Shown here one piece after another: positions 50,575-59,719 of a stretch of DNA of 64,000 bases. Where the stretch lies: assembly GCF_002017865.1 (NCBI RefSeq), contig NZ_MTJN01000002.1, positions 620,001 to 684,000 on the forward strand, written 5' to 3'. The DNA comes from Rhodoferax fermentans (GTDB lineage: Bacteria; Pseudomonadota; Gammaproteobacteria; Burkholderiales; Burkholderiaceae_C). Within the stretch, counting starts at the first letter, position 1; every line of letters starts with the position of its first letter. The translations under genes were made by a program, and so were the position numbers. The notes below the pieces were generated by a model, which worked only from the letters and a program-made list of their open reading frames with translations, was not told the DNA's origin and ran no database searches.

Positions 50575-51812
50575 GACACCCCCTTGTGCGCCAGCACAGT
50601 GTTGCTCAGCCAGCACAGCCCCCCACCCAAGGAGCCCACAGCCGCCGCAGCCAGCCAACTCAACGGGCTCAACACATCCAAGGGCAGACCCAAGAAGAGC
50701 AGATGGGGACCCAGCATGTCCACCTGTTGCAAGCGATAAAGCATCTCAACCCCCGCCAATACAGGGGTGATAGCTATCAAAAATGAGACAAACAACGCCA
50801 GGCGCCAGGGCCACAAAACTCGCCAGCCGCCCTGCCCGGCGCTTTGCCAAGCGCGCAGCACCAGCGCCGCCAGACCACCGGGGGCCAACATCACCACCAC
50901 CACAAACAACACGCCCAGGTACAGCAGCCAGGCCGGGGTCAGGCCAGGCAAGACACCGAGTGCCAGCACCATCAGCACCGCGCCCAGGATCGGGCCGACA
51001 AACAGGGTGCTGCCGCCCACAAAGGTGAACAGCAGCAGCAGGCCAGAGCGGTGCGCCGAGAGCACATCGGCGCTCACCATTTCATAGTGCAAGGCCGACA
51101 AACCACCTGCGATACCGGCAAAAAAGGCTGACATCACGAAGACCAGGTAGCGGACCCACTGCGGGTTGTAGCCAATGAAGGCGACACGCTCCGGGTTGTC
51201 GCGCACCGCGTTGAGCAGGCGCCCCAGCGGCGTCTGGGTCAGGGCGTACATCAGCGCGGTGCAGACCAGGGTGTAGGCCGCAATCAGGTAGTAGAGCTGG
51301 ATTTGCGGGCCAAAAGTCAGCTCCAGCGGCGCACCACCCACCACCCGGTTGCCCGAGAGTCCCCCCTCCCCGCCAAAAAACCCCGGCAACACCAGCGCGC
51401 TCGCCCAGATCAGCTCACCCACTCCAAAAGTGATCATGGCAAACGCGGTGCCCGCGCGCCGGGTGCTGACCCAGCCCAGCAGCAGCGCCAGAAGCACACT
51501 GCCCAGGCCACCGGCCAGCGGGATCAGGCTCACCGGCAGCGGCCAGCCACCACTGACGCGGTTGAGTGTGTGCATGGCCAAATAAGCACCCATGCCCGAA
51601 TACACCGCATGGCCAAAACTCACCAGCCCGCCCTGTCCCAGCAGCAGGTTGTAACTCAGGCAGACGATGATCGCGATGCCGATCTGGCTCAGCAAGGACT
51701 GGCCCAGGCTGCTGTCCCACAGCAGCGGCGCCAGCATCAGGGCCAGTGCGTAGCCGCCCCACAGCAGCCGCGTCTGGCGATGGCGGCTGGCCCCCAACTC
51801 AGTAACTGGCAT
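50571..51812 (-). CDS. livM: Branched-chain-type ABC transporter permease (LivM)
   Basis: A 413-residue permease starting at ATG 51812, 14 bases inside livH (an ATG at 51824 is possible). About ten membrane segments; typical LivM features are LSYNLLLGQGGLVSFGHAVY and GSLRG-like region; FVGGSTLFVGPILGAVLMVL. A dispersed repeat copy (50741-50782) encodes FLIAITPVLAGVEML near the C-terminus. Confidence 0.92.
   Translation of the reverse strand: MPVTELGASRHRQTRLLWGGYALALMLAPLLWDSSLGQSLLSQIGIAIIVCLSYNLLLGQGGLVSFGHAVYSGMGAYLAMHTLNRVSGGWPLPVSLIPLAGGLGSVLLALLLGWVSTRRAGTAFAMITFGVGELIWASALVLPGFFGGEGGLSGNRVVGGAPLELTFGPQIQLYYLIAAYTLVCTALMYALTQTPLGRLLNAVRDNPERVAFIGYNPQWVRYLVFVMSAFFAGIAGGLSALHYEMVSADVLSAHRSGLLLLFTFVGGSTLFVGPILGAVLMVLALGVLPGLTPAWLLYLGVLFVVVVMLAPGGLAALVLRAWQSAGQGGWRVLWPWRLALFVSFLIAITPVLAGVEMLYRLQQVDMLGPHLLFLGLPLDVLSPLSWLAAAAVGSLGGGLCWLSNTVLAHKGVS
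50741..50782 (-). repeat. Dispersed repeat inside livM, diverged copy
   Basis: On the coding strand: TTTTTGATAGCTATCACCCC, then GGCGGGGGTTGAGATGC. In frame. Confidence 0.5.
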
Positions 51813-52698
51813 GGCGCTGGGCACTCCCCATCAAACCGTTGGGCCGGACCACCAGTGTCAACACCATCACCACATAGGGCAAAACCGGCGCCAGCTGGCT
51901 GAGCTTGAGTGAGGGCAACAGCGCCACATCCAGCGCCACGGCAAAGGTCTGCAACAGCCCGATCCCCAGCGAAGCCAGCAAGGCACCGCGCAAGGAGCCC
52001 AGCCCACCGACCACCACCACGACAAATACCACGCCACCCAGCGCCTGCGCCATGTCGGGCTCGGTGACAAAGGCGTTGCCCCCCAGCACCCCGGCCAGCC
52101 CGGCCAGGGCACAACCCAGGCCAAACACGAGTGTGAACACCCGTGGCACGTTGTGCCCAAGGGCCTGCACCATCTCGGGGTGTGTCAGCGCGGCGCGGAT
52201 CACCAGCCCCACGCGGGTGCGCACCAGCAGCGCCAGCGCACCCAACACCAAGAGCGTGATGCCCATGATGAAGGCGCGGTACAAGGGGAACTGGGTGTCA
52301 AACAGGGTCAACAGCGGCCCGTCGAGCGCTGGCGGCACCCGGTAGTCGACCGCGCTGCGGCCCCACAGGCCTTGCACCAGCTCCACCAGGATGTAGGACA
52401 GGCCAAAACTGATCAACAGCTCGGACATGTGGCCAAAGGCGCGCACCCTGCGCAGACCAAGAGACTCAAAACCCGCGCCCAGCAGGCCAACGATCAGCGG
52501 CGCCAGTAGCAGCGCCCACCAGAAACCCAGCCAGCCAGACAGGCTGTAGGCCAGGTAGGCGCCCAGCATGTAAAAGGCGGCGTGGGCAAAGTTGAGCACA
52601 CCCATCAGGCCCCAGATCAGCGTCAGCCCGGAGCTGAGCAAAAACAGCAGCAGGCCGTAGCTGATGCCGTTCAACAAAGACAGGGTCAACCAAGCCAT
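51799..52698 (-). CDS. livH: Branched-chain-type ABC transporter permease (LivH)
   Basis: A 299-residue permease with about eight membrane segments. LivH marks: GISYGLLLFLLSSGLTLIWG, GVLNFAHAAFYMLGAYLAYS, GRSAVDYRVPP and GLGSLRGALLASLGIGLLQT. It forms the membrane channel with LivM. The acyl-CoA ligase lies 15 bases upstream, so both may be in one operon. Confidence 0.93.
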   Translation of the reverse strand: MAWLTLSLLNGISYGLLLFLLSSGLTLIWGLMGVLNFAHAAFYMLGAYLAYSLSGWLGFWWALLLAPLIVGLLGAGFESLGLRRVRAFGHMSELLISFGLSYILVELVQGLWGRSAVDYRVPPALDGPLLTLFDTQFPLYRAFIMGITLLVLGALALLVRTRVGLVIRAALTHPEMVQALGHNVPRVFTLVFGLGCALAGLAGVLGGNAFVTEPDMAQALGGVVFVVVVVGGLGSLRGALLASLGIGLLQTFAVALDVALLPSLKLSQLAPVLPYVVMVLTLVVRPNGLMGSAQRHASY

Positions 52699-52713
52699 GC
52701 CGTGCAGGTGTCC

Positions 52714-54357
52714 TCAACGCAGGTCGGGCAACACATAGTCTTTGAGCAGCTCGCGCAGCTTGCTCTTTTGCATCTTGCCGGTGGCACCCATCGGAATGGC
52801 CTCCAGAAAGATCACATCGTCGGGCACCTGCCACTTGGCCGCCTTGCCCGCGTAAAAGGCCAGCAGCTCCTCACGCGACACGTCCAGACCGGGCTTCCTG
52901 ACCACCACCACCACCGGGCGTTCGTCCCACTTGGGGTGTTTCATGCCCACACAGGCCGCCAAGGCAACCGCCGGGTGGGCGACAGCGATGTTTTCGATGT
53001 CGATCGAGCTGATCCACTCACCACCCGACTTGATCAAGTCCTTGCTGCGGTCGGTGATCTGCATGTAGCCATCGGCATCGATGCTGGCCACATCCCCCGT
53101 GGGAAACCAGCCGTCCACCAGCGGCCTGACCGCCTGGGTGTCACCCTCACCCTGGTAATACTCGCGGATCACCCATGGCCCTTTGACCAGCAGGTCGCCA
53201 CAGGTGTGGCCGTCCCAAGGCAGTTCGGCACCGTCGCCGTCGACGATCTTCATGTCGATGCCGTAGAGGGCTCGCCCCTGTTTCAGGCGCACCTTCATCT
53301 TCTCGTCCTCCGACAGGTGCTGGTGTTTGTTTTTCAGAGTGCACAGTGTGCCCAAGGGGCTCATCTCGGTCATGCCCCAGGCGTGCAACACCTCCACACC
53401 AAACTGGTCGTTGAACGCGCTGATCATCGCGGGCGGACAGGCCGAGCCACCAATCACCGTGCGTTTCAGACTGGAAAACCTCAGGCCCTTGCCTTGCACA
53501 TGGCTCAGCAGCATCTGCCACACGGTGGGCACACCGGCGGCATACGTCACCTGCTCCGACTCGATCAGCTCGTAGACCGACTTGCCGTCCAGCCCCGGCC
53601 CCGGAAACACCAGCTTGGCACCGGTGAGTGCGGCCGAGTACGGGATACCCCAGGCGTTGACGTGAAACATCGGCACCACCGGCAGGATCGCGTCACGCGC
53701 CGAGATACACATCACATCGGGCAGTGCGGCAGCGTAGGCATGCAACACGGTGGAGCGGTGGCTGTAGAGCGCGGCCTTGGGGTTGCCGGTGGTGCCGCTG
53801 GTGTAACACATGCTTGATGCGGTGTTTTCGTCGAGGTCGGGCCAGGTGAAGGTCTCCGGCTGACGCGCCAGCAGGGCCTCATAACTCAGCAAACCGGGGA
53901 TGCCGCTGTTGGCCGGCAGCTTGTCGGCGTCACACAGCGCCACCCAGTGTTTGACGCTCGGGCATCGGCTGTGGATGGCCTGGACGATGGGCAAAAACGT
54001 GAGGTCAAAACACAGCAACTGGTCCTGCGCATGGTGGATCACCCAGGCGATCTGGTCCGGGTGCATGCGTGGGTTGATGGTGTGCAAGACCCGGCCCGAG
54101 CCGCTGACACCAAAATACATCTCCAGATGACGGTAACCATTCCACGCGATCGAGCCAACACGTTCACCCATCTGGACACCCAGGGTATCCAGCCCATTGG
54201 CCAACTGGCGTGCGCGCTGCGCCACCTGGCGGTAGGTGTAGCGGTGGATGTCACCTTCGACCCGGCGCGAGACGATCTCGCCGTCGCCATGGTGGCGCTC
54301 GGCAAAGTCGATCAGGGACGAAATCGTCAGCGCCTGGTTTTGCATCAATCCCAACAT
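52714..54357 (-). CDS. Fatty-acyl/aryl-CoA ligase, AMP-forming
   Basis: ATG 54357 (MLGLMQNQALTISSLIDFAE) follows GAGGAG. The 547-residue ligase has the AMP-binding motif CYTSGTTGNPKAALYSHRST, GMTEMSPLGTL and the C-terminal DRSKDLIKSGGEWISSIDIE with catalytic Lys near the end (TGKMQKSKLRELL). It resembles medium- and long-chain ligases such as AlkK. Being first in a block with LivHMGF, it probably activates an acid brought in by that transporter; substrate unknown. Confidence 0.9.
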   Translation of the reverse strand: MLGLMQNQALTISSLIDFAERHHGDGEIVSRRVEGDIHRYTYRQVAQRARQLANGLDTLGVQMGERVGSIAWNGYRHLEMYFGVSGSGRVLHTINPRMHPDQIAWVIHHAQDQLLCFDLTFLPIVQAIHSRCPSVKHWVALCDADKLPANSGIPGLLSYEALLARQPETFTWPDLDENTASSMCYTSGTTGNPKAALYSHRSTVLHAYAAALPDVMCISARDAILPVVPMFHVNAWGIPYSAALTGAKLVFPGPGLDGKSVYELIESEQVTYAAGVPTVWQMLLSHVQGKGLRFSSLKRTVIGGSACPPAMISAFNDQFGVEVLHAWGMTEMSPLGTLCTLKNKHQHLSEDEKMKVRLKQGRALYGIDMKIVDGDGAELPWDGHTCGDLLVKGPWVIREYYQGEGDTQAVRPLVDGWFPTGDVASIDADGYMQITDRSKDLIKSGGEWISSIDIENIAVAHPAVALAACVGMKHPKWDERPVVVVVRKPGLDVSREELLAFYAGKAAKWQVPDDVIFLEAIPMGATGKMQKSKLRELLKDYVLPDLR

Positions 54358-54510
54358 GTCAGCGCTCCTCTTGTGGTTTGAATCAACCGTCCATCGTACT
54401 GCGAAACCAGGCACCCTCCGCACCCCCCACCCGCTCAGGCACCCTGCAACCCTAGCCTGCGCCGGATGCCCCTGCACCCACAGGGTTTGTCGCGGCCAGC
54501 CCACAATTCA

Positions 54511-54671
54511 GTGCTGCGTCACAGAAATACAGGAACACAATGAAAACGACAGATTTTTTTGACTGGCTAGGCGAGAGGAGGCGACATAGCCGTAGCTATG
54601 GCAACGACGAACAACAACGCCAGGCAGGAAAAGATGCGTTTTTATGTTCCTGCATTTCTGTGGCGCAGTAC
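54511..54671. mobile_element. MITE-like palindromic element next to selO
   Basis: About 161 bp bounded by near-perfect inverted ends: GTGCTGCGTCACAGAAATAC, then AGGAACA on the left, matching TGTTCCTGCATTTCTGTGGC, then GCAGTAC on the right (24 of 27 aligned bases). The middle keeps the palindrome, centred on CATAGCCGTAGCTATG (54585-54600). TCA flanks both ends as a possible target duplication. No transposase inside. The right end is 5 bases before the selO start codon. The stretch 54358-54510 upstream holds nothing else evident. Confidence 0.6.
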
Positions 54672-54676
54672 TCACC

Positions 54677-56161
54677 ATGAATGCGCCCCACCCGCCCAAG
54701 CTGCCCCTGCGTTTGCCCCTGAACTGGGACAACCAGTTTCACCAACTGGGCGCGGCTTTTTACACCCAGATTGCCCCCCAACCACTGCCCGAGCCGTATT
54801 GGGTCGGGCGCAGCCCCAGCGCCGCCGCGCTGCTGGGCCTGGACGCCCAGGCCCTGGCCGCGCCTGAGCTGTTGCAAGCGCTGTCAGGCAACCTGCCGTT
54901 GTCAGGCAGCCAGCCGCTGGCCAGCGTCTACAGCGGCCACCAGTTTGGCAGCTGGGCCGGGCAGTTGGGCGATGGCCGGGCGATTCTGCTCGGCGAAGCC
55001 AATGGCTGGGAAATCCAGCTCAAAGGCTCGGGCCTCACACCCTACTCCCGCATGGGGGATGGTCGGGCGGTGTTGCGCAGCAGCATCCGCGAGTTTTTGT
55101 GTTCCGAGGCGATGTTTGGGCTGGGTATTCCCACCACCCGGGCGCTGTGTGTGAGCGGATCGGACCAGCCGGTGGCGCGCGAGCTGCTGGAAACAGCGGC
55201 GGTGGTGACCCGGCTGGCACCCAGTTTCATCCGTTTTGGCCACTTTGAACACTTTGCCAGCCGCCGGCAACATGCCGAGTTAAAGACCCTGGCCGACTTT
55301 GTCATCGACCGCTTTTACCCGGACTGCCGCAGCACCCCCACGCTGGACGGCAACGTCTACGCGAGCTGGTTGCAGGCGGTGGTGCAACGCACGGCGGTGA
55401 TGGTGGCGCACTGGCAGGCGGTGGGTTTTTGCCACGGCGTGATGAACACCGACAACATGAGCATCCTGGGCCTGACGCTGGACTACGGCCCGTTTGCCTT
55501 TCTGGATGTATTTGACCCGGGCCACATCTGCAACCACAGCGACCCGCATGGCCGTTATGCGTTTGACCAGCAACCCGAGATCGCCCACTGGAACCTGTAT
55601 GCGCTGGCCAACGCACTGCTGCCGCTGATTGGCCGCCCCGCTCTGGCCGAACAAGCGCTGGACAGCTTTGAGCCCACCTTCAAGCGCAGCTACCAGCAGT
55701 TGATGGCAGCCAAACTCGGGCTCCAGGCCGCAGAGGGGGACGAGCAGCTGCCCGTCTTGATCCGCGACACGCTGGCCATGCTGGCGCAGGACCGGGTCGA
55801 CTACAGCATCTTCTGGCGCCGCCTGAGCCATGCCCGGGTCAGTGGCCCCTTCGAGCCGGTGCGCGACCTGTTCATCGACCGGGTCGGCTTCGACACCTGG
55901 CTGCTACGGTATCAAGAGCTATGTGCCCAATCAGAAAAAGGACCAGAGGCCAATTTGATGCTCAAAGTCAACCCCAAGTATGTGCTGCGCAACTACCTCG
56001 GTGAAAACGCCATCGAGGCGGCGCGACACAAAGACTTCAGCGGCGTGGCCAACTTGCTGACGCTGCTGCTGGCGCCCTATGATGAACACCCCGCGTTTGA
56101 GGCGCTGGCTGGTTTGCCGCCCGACTGGGCCAGCCAGATCAGCATCAGCTGCAGTTCCTGA
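54677..56161 (+). CDS. selO: SelO-type protein adenylyltransferase (YdiU family)
   Basis: ATG 54677 is used ([20 protein letters not shown]); a frame open to 54644 lies in the MITE-like element. The 494-residue pseudokinase transfers AMP to proteins. Family blocks: [60 protein letters not shown], and [11 protein letters not shown] dispersed repeat copy (55914-55960) makes the stretch [16 protein letters not shown] just before the [12 protein letters not shown] motif. msrB follows; SelO and Msr genes both relate to redox stress. Confidence 0.94.
   Translation: MNAPHPPKLPLRLPLNWDNQFHQLGAAFYTQIAPQPLPEPYWVGRSPSAAALLGLDAQALAAPELLQALSGNLPLSGSQPLASVYSGHQFGSWAGQLGDGRAILLGEANGWEIQLKGSGLTPYSRMGDGRAVLRSSIREFLCSEAMFGLGIPTTRALCVSGSDQPVARELLETAAVVTRLAPSFIRFGHFEHFASRRQHAELKTLADFVIDRFYPDCRSTPTLDGNVYASWLQAVVQRTAVMVAHWQAVGFCHGVMNTDNMSILGLTLDYGPFAFLDVFDPGHICNHSDPHGRYAFDQQPEIAHWNLYALANALLPLIGRPALAEQALDSFEPTFKRSYQQLMAAKLGLQAAEGDEQLPVLIRDTLAMLAQDRVDYSIFWRRLSHARVSGPFEPVRDLFIDRVGFDTWLLRYQELCAQSEKGPEANLMLKVNPKYVLRNYLGENAIEAARHKDFSGVANLLTLLLAPYDEHPAFEALAGLPPDWASQISISCSS
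55914..55960 (+). repeat. Dispersed repeat inside selO
   Basis: AAGAGCTATGTGCCCAATC, then AAAAAGGACCAGAGGCCAATTT. In frame in the sense direction. Confidence 0.75.
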
Positions 56162-56181
56162 CCCTTTTGGAGACCCACACC

Positions 56182-56589
56182 ATGCGCTTTCCCATCCAGA
56201 AAAGTGACGCCGAGTGGCAGGCCCAGCTGGCCGACATGGGCGCCGAACCCGGTGCTTTCCAGGTCACACGCCAGGCCGCCACCGAGCGCCCGTTCACCGG
56301 CAAATACGCGCGCCACTGGGCCGACGGCAGCTACCACTGCATCTGCTGCGGCAACAAGTTGTTTGATGCCGATACGAAGTTCGACGCGCATTGCGGCTGG
56401 CCCAGCTTTTCGCTGGCGGTGCCGGGTGCCATCACCGAGATCACCGACCGCAGCCACGGCATGACCCGGGTGGAAACCGTGTGCTCCCAATGTGGCGCCC
56501 ACCTGGGCCATGTGTTTGACGACGGCCCGGCGCCCACCGGCCTGCGTTATTGCATGAACTCGGCTTCGTTAAACTTCAAGGCTACATGA
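56182..56589 (+). CDS. msrB: Peptide methionine-R-sulfoxide reductase MsrB
   Basis: The start at ATG 56182 follows TTTTGGAG. The 135-residue enzyme carries zinc Cys pairs (C53/C56 in [11 protein letters not shown] and C101/C104 in [11 protein letters not shown]), the catalytic Cys124 in LRYCMNS and the GWPSF and GHVFDDG blocks. It reduces methionine-R-sulfoxide. It overlaps yciB by 4 bases, so the msrB-yciB-bolA group is likely one transcript. Confidence 0.95.
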   Translation: MRFPIQKSDAEWQAQLADMGAEPGAFQVTRQAATERPFTGKYARHWADGSYHCICCGNKLFDADTKFDAHCGWPSFSLAVPGAITEITDRSHGMTRVETVCSQCGAHLGHVFDDGPAPTGLRYCMNSASLNFKAT

Positions 56590-57131
56590 AAATCCTCATC
56601 GACTTCTTCCCGATCCTGCTGTTTTTCGGCGCCTTCAAGTTCTACGACATCTATGTGGGCACGGCGGTGCTGATGGCCGCCACCGTGCTGCAGATGGCGC
56701 TGATCTACGGCATCGACCGCAAACTGACCGCCATGCACAAGATCACGCTGGCCTTGATCCTGGTATTTGGCACCTTGACCCTGGTTTTGCACGATGAGCG
56801 TTTCATCAAATGGAAACCCACCGTGTTGTACGGTGCCATGGCGATTGCGCTGGCCTTGGCCGTGTGGGTCTACAAGAAAAACTTTCTCAAGTCGCTGCTG
56901 GGCAGCCAGCTGAGCCTGCCCGAGCCGGTGTGGATGCGCCTGAACGGGTTGTGGGTGGGCTACAGTGCCTTCATGGCGTTCATCAACGCTTATGTGGCGG
57001 CGTATTTCAGCACCGAGGCCTGGGTCGACTTCAAAATCTGGGGTTATGTGTTCCCGGTGGTGTTTCTGGTGGGCCAGGGTATCTACATCTCGCGTTACCT
57101 GACCGAGGAGAAAAGCGAGCCCACACCATGA
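56586..57131 (+). CDS. yciB: Septation/intracellular membrane protein YciB (IspZ)
   Basis: ATG 56586 is coupled to the msrB stop. The 181-residue membrane protein has five predicted segments and YciB marks: [40 protein letters not shown] and the C-terminal [20 protein letters not shown]. YciB influences cell division and envelope shape. bolA follows with a 4-base overlap. Confidence 0.93.
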   Translation: MKILIDFFPILLFFGAFKFYDIYVGTAVLMAATVLQMALIYGIDRKLTAMHKITLALILVFGTLTLVLHDERFIKWKPTVLYGAMAIALALAVWVYKKNFLKSLLGSQLSLPEPVWMRLNGLWVGYSAFMAFINAYVAAYFSTEAWVDFKIWGYVFPVVFLVGQGIYISRYLTEEKSEPTP

Positions 57132-57418
57132 GCCAGCCACTGCCGACCGCGAGCGCGGCGCTGATCACCCAACGCCTGCAAGAGCGGCTGCAACCCACTG
57201 CGCTCGAGGTGATTGACGAGAGTGCATTACACAGCGGCCATGCGGGTGCCAATGGCACTGGCTTTGGCAGCCACTTCCGTGTACGGATTGCTTCACCGTT
57301 ATTTACCGGCAAGACACCGGTAGCGCGGCATCGGCTTGTGTATGATGCGCTGCAAGATTTCATCGACCAGGGCCTGCATGCGCTGGCCATCGAAACCCAA
57401 TTGCCCGCCGCCAACTGA
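57128..57418 (+). CDS. bolA: BolA family protein
   Basis: A 96-residue protein with the BolA block [20 protein letters not shown], then [20 protein letters not shown]. The loop HRL with invariant His binds the [2Fe-2S] cluster together with monothiol glutaredoxins. It is translated directly after yciB. Position before a periplasmic foldase is common in Burkholderiales. Confidence 0.92.
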   Translation: MSQPLPTASAALITQRLQERLQPTALEVIDESALHSGHAGANGTGFGSHFRVRIASPLFTGKTPVARHRLVYDALQDFIDQGLHALAIETQLPAAN

Positions 57419-57469
57419 AGCGGGTCCAACCCCCAAACACTTTTCATTCAAAAAACGCAGGAAATTTCC

Positions 57470-58255
57470 ATGAAAAACAAACTCGTCGCAAGTTTTGCAC
57501 TGGCTGCCCTGGTGGCCGGTCTGTCTCCCTTGGTGAACGCCCAGAACCTGGCCATCGTGAATGGCAAAGCCGTGCCGCTGGCCCGTGTCCAGGCGCTGAG
57601 CCAGCAAATCGCCCGCTCCGGCCGTGAAGTCACGCCGGACATCGAAAAACAGATCAAGGACGAAGTCATCGCCCGCGAAATCTTCATCCAGGAAGCCCAG
57701 AAACAAGGCCTGGACACCACCGAAGACTACAAGGTGCAGATGGACCTGGCACGCCAGACCATCCTGATCCGTGACCTGTTCACCAACTTCCAGAAGACCA
57801 ACGCCGTCACCGACGAAGAAATCAAGGCCGAGTACGACAAGTTTGCGGCAGCCAACAGCGGCAAGGAATACAAGGCACGCCACATCCTGGTTGAGAAAGA
57901 AGCCGATGCCAAGGCCATCATCGCCAAGCTCAAAAAAGGCGCCAAGTTTGAAGACATCGCCAAAAAGGAAAGCAAGGATCCAGGCTCCGGTGTCAACGGT
58001 GGTGACCTGGACTGGGCACCCGCTGGCAACTATGTGACCGAATTTGCCGAAGCCCTGACCAAACTGGCCAAGGGCAAGACCACCGACACCCCGGTCAAGT
58101 CACAGTTTGGTTACCACATCATCCGCCTGGACGATGTGCGTGAAGCCCAGTTGCCCAAGTTTGAGGAAGTCAAACCGCAGATCGCCCAGCAACTGCAACA
58201 GCAAAAACTGGCCAACTACCAAAACGAGTTGCGCACCAAAGCACGCATCGAATAA
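57470..58255 (+). CDS. Periplasmic peptidyl-prolyl isomerase (PpiC/parvulin type)
   Basis: A 261-residue protein with a signal peptide (MKNKLVASFALAALVAGLSP, cleavage after NA), an N-terminal SurA-like chaperone part (IVNGKAVPLARVQALSQQIA) and a parvulin domain (about 140-230; ARHILVEKEADAKAIIAKLK, GGDLDWAPAGNYVTEFAEAL, SQFGYHIIRLDDV). It helps outer membrane proteins fold. An intrinsic terminator follows. Confidence 0.94.
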   Translation: MKNKLVASFALAALVAGLSPLVNAQNLAIVNGKAVPLARVQALSQQIARSGREVTPDIEKQIKDEVIAREIFIQEAQKQGLDTTEDYKVQMDLARQTILIRDLFTNFQKTNAVTDEEIKAEYDKFAAANSGKEYKARHILVEKEADAKAIIAKLKKGAKFEDIAKKESKDPGSGVNGGDLDWAPAGNYVTEFAEALTKLAKGKTTDTPVKSQFGYHIIRLDDVREAQLPKFEEVKPQIAQQLQQQKLANYQNELRTKARIE

Positions 58256-58274
58256 GGCAACAGCCTTTGATGCC

Positions 58275-58308
58275 AAAAAAGCGCGGCCCGAGTGGCCGCG
58301 TTTTTTTT
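58275..58308. terminator. Bidirectional intrinsic terminator
   Basis: CGCGGCC (58282-58288) pairs GGCCGCG (58294-58300); A6 on the left and T8 on the right. It serves the foldase gene and the convergent LysR gene. Confidence 0.88.
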
Positions 58309-58311
58309 GAC

Positions 58312-59241
58312 CTAAGACGGTGGATCGCTGGGCGCGACCATGTCGCCCAAGCCTTGCAGCGACAAAGCCAGCTCCTCTTGCAACCAGGCGCGAAAGGCGA
58401 CCAAGGGTGGCCAGTTGTCCAGCTCTGGTGGAAAAACACACCAGTAGAGTGCGTAGGCTGAATCTCCGGGCAAGGCTGTGGGTGACAAACGCAGCAAACG
58501 CCCATCGCGCAAGGCATCAGCGGCCAGAACCTCGCGCGCCAAGCCGATGCCAATGTCTTGCTCCACCGCCTGCAATAACAAACCGGCATCATTGAAGGTG
58601 GCTACTGGGCTCACCTCGCCGCGCCAGCCCCCCAGGGCAAACCAGCGCTCCCACAGTTCTGGTCTGCCCAGCAGGGGCTCTTCTGCCAGGTCGGCCACAC
58701 AACAGCCTTTTAAGCGACGTGCGGCTGCAGCAGAACCCAGCACCACCAAGGGAGAGTCCACCAACTGTTCGGCTTGCAGGCCGCGCCATGGCCCCTGCCC
58801 CTGGCGCAAGGCCACGTGGTAGCCCTCACGCACCAGATCTACCAGTTGTTGGGAGGTATGCAGCTCCAGATGGATCTCTGGGTAGCGCTCACGCCAGCGC
58901 GGCATACGTGGCAACAACCAGCGCTGCGCAAAGGAGGGCAGCAAACTCAGGCGGATGCGCTGCGCCTCGCCCTTTGCCGTCGCCACGGCGGCGCGTAAAC
59001 CTTCATCCAGGCGGTCAAGTGCAGGCTCCACATGGCGCAGCAAAGCCGCGCCTGCGGCGTTGAGCACAATGCGCCGCCCACGCCGGTCAAACAGCTCAAA
59101 ACCCAGCTGCTCTTCGAGCAATTTGACCTGCTGGCTGACTGCACTGTGGGTCAGATGCAATTCCTGCGCGGCCGCACGCAGGTTGCCCAGGCGCGCCACC
59201 ACACGAAAGGTCGGCAGGATGTTCAGCGGTAATCTTGACAT
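58312..59241 (-). CDS. LysR family transcription regulator
   Basis: ATG 59241 is used (MSRLPLNILPTFRVVARLGN). The 309-residue protein has the LysR winged helix (LRAAAQELHLTHSAVSQQVK, LEEQLGFELFDR) and an effector-binding domain. It is of the GcvA-like type. It is divergent from a DUF1127 gene with a 106-base gap, so it probably controls that gene and itself. Confidence 0.92.
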   Translation of the reverse strand: MSRLPLNILPTFRVVARLGNLRAAAQELHLTHSAVSQQVKLLEEQLGFELFDRRGRRIVLNAAGAALLRHVEPALDRLDEGLRAAVATAKGEAQRIRLSLLPSFAQRWLLPRMPRWRERYPEIHLELHTSQQLVDLVREGYHVALRQGQGPWRGLQAEQLVDSPLVVLGSAAAARRLKGCCVADLAEEPLLGRPELWERWFALGGWRGEVSPVATFNDAGLLLQAVEQDIGIGLAREVLAADALRDGRLLRLSPTALPGDSAYALYWCVFPPELDNWPPLVAFRAWLQEELALSLQGLGDMVAPSDPPS

Positions 59242-59347
59242 GTATTGGTAAGCATAAGTGAACAATCAATCCATAAATCATCGATATACAGCACAAGATT
59301 AGGCATATAAGCTTACCAGAACCTTCAACCAAACCCTGGAGATTCTC

Positions 59348-59632
59348 ATGAACACCCTCGCCCAGCCCTGTGCCTGCCGCGCTTTGCCACAAGACAGCAC
59401 ACCCAGCCTCATCCCACGCTGGATCGGTGCTGTGCACCGCTTCTGGGCGGCCTGGAAAGCGGCTCGGCGCGCCCGGCGGGAACTGAGCCATTTGACGGCA
59501 CTGGACGGCCTGAATGCTGAAACACTCAAGGACATCGGTGCGCCGGAATGGCTGCAGGCGCAGGAGTACCAGGCCCAGCAGCGTGCCCACCAAGGCGGCT
59601 TGTTGGAGCGCGACTCGCTGCACTGGCGCTAG
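59348..59632 (+). CDS. DUF1127-like small protein
   Basis: The 94-residue protein has an N-terminal variable stretch and a C-terminal arginine-rich helix (WKAARRARRELSHLTALDGL, then NAETLKDIGAPEWL) as in DUF1127 proteins. Members influence phosphate, carbon or stress regulation by binding proteins or RNA. It follows GGAGATTCTC. Divergent LysR is the probable regulator. Confidence 0.8.
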   Translation: MNTLAQPCACRALPQDSTPSLIPRWIGAVHRFWAAWKAARRARRELSHLTALDGLNAETLKDIGAPEWLQAQEYQAQQRAHQGGLLERDSLHWR

Positions 59633-59719
59633 ACGGCCCCGGCCATGCCCCGCACAAGCCGCTGGGGCCATCACCCGCAGGGGCAACACAGCCCGGCCCA
59701 CACAGGGATAATTCGGGCC

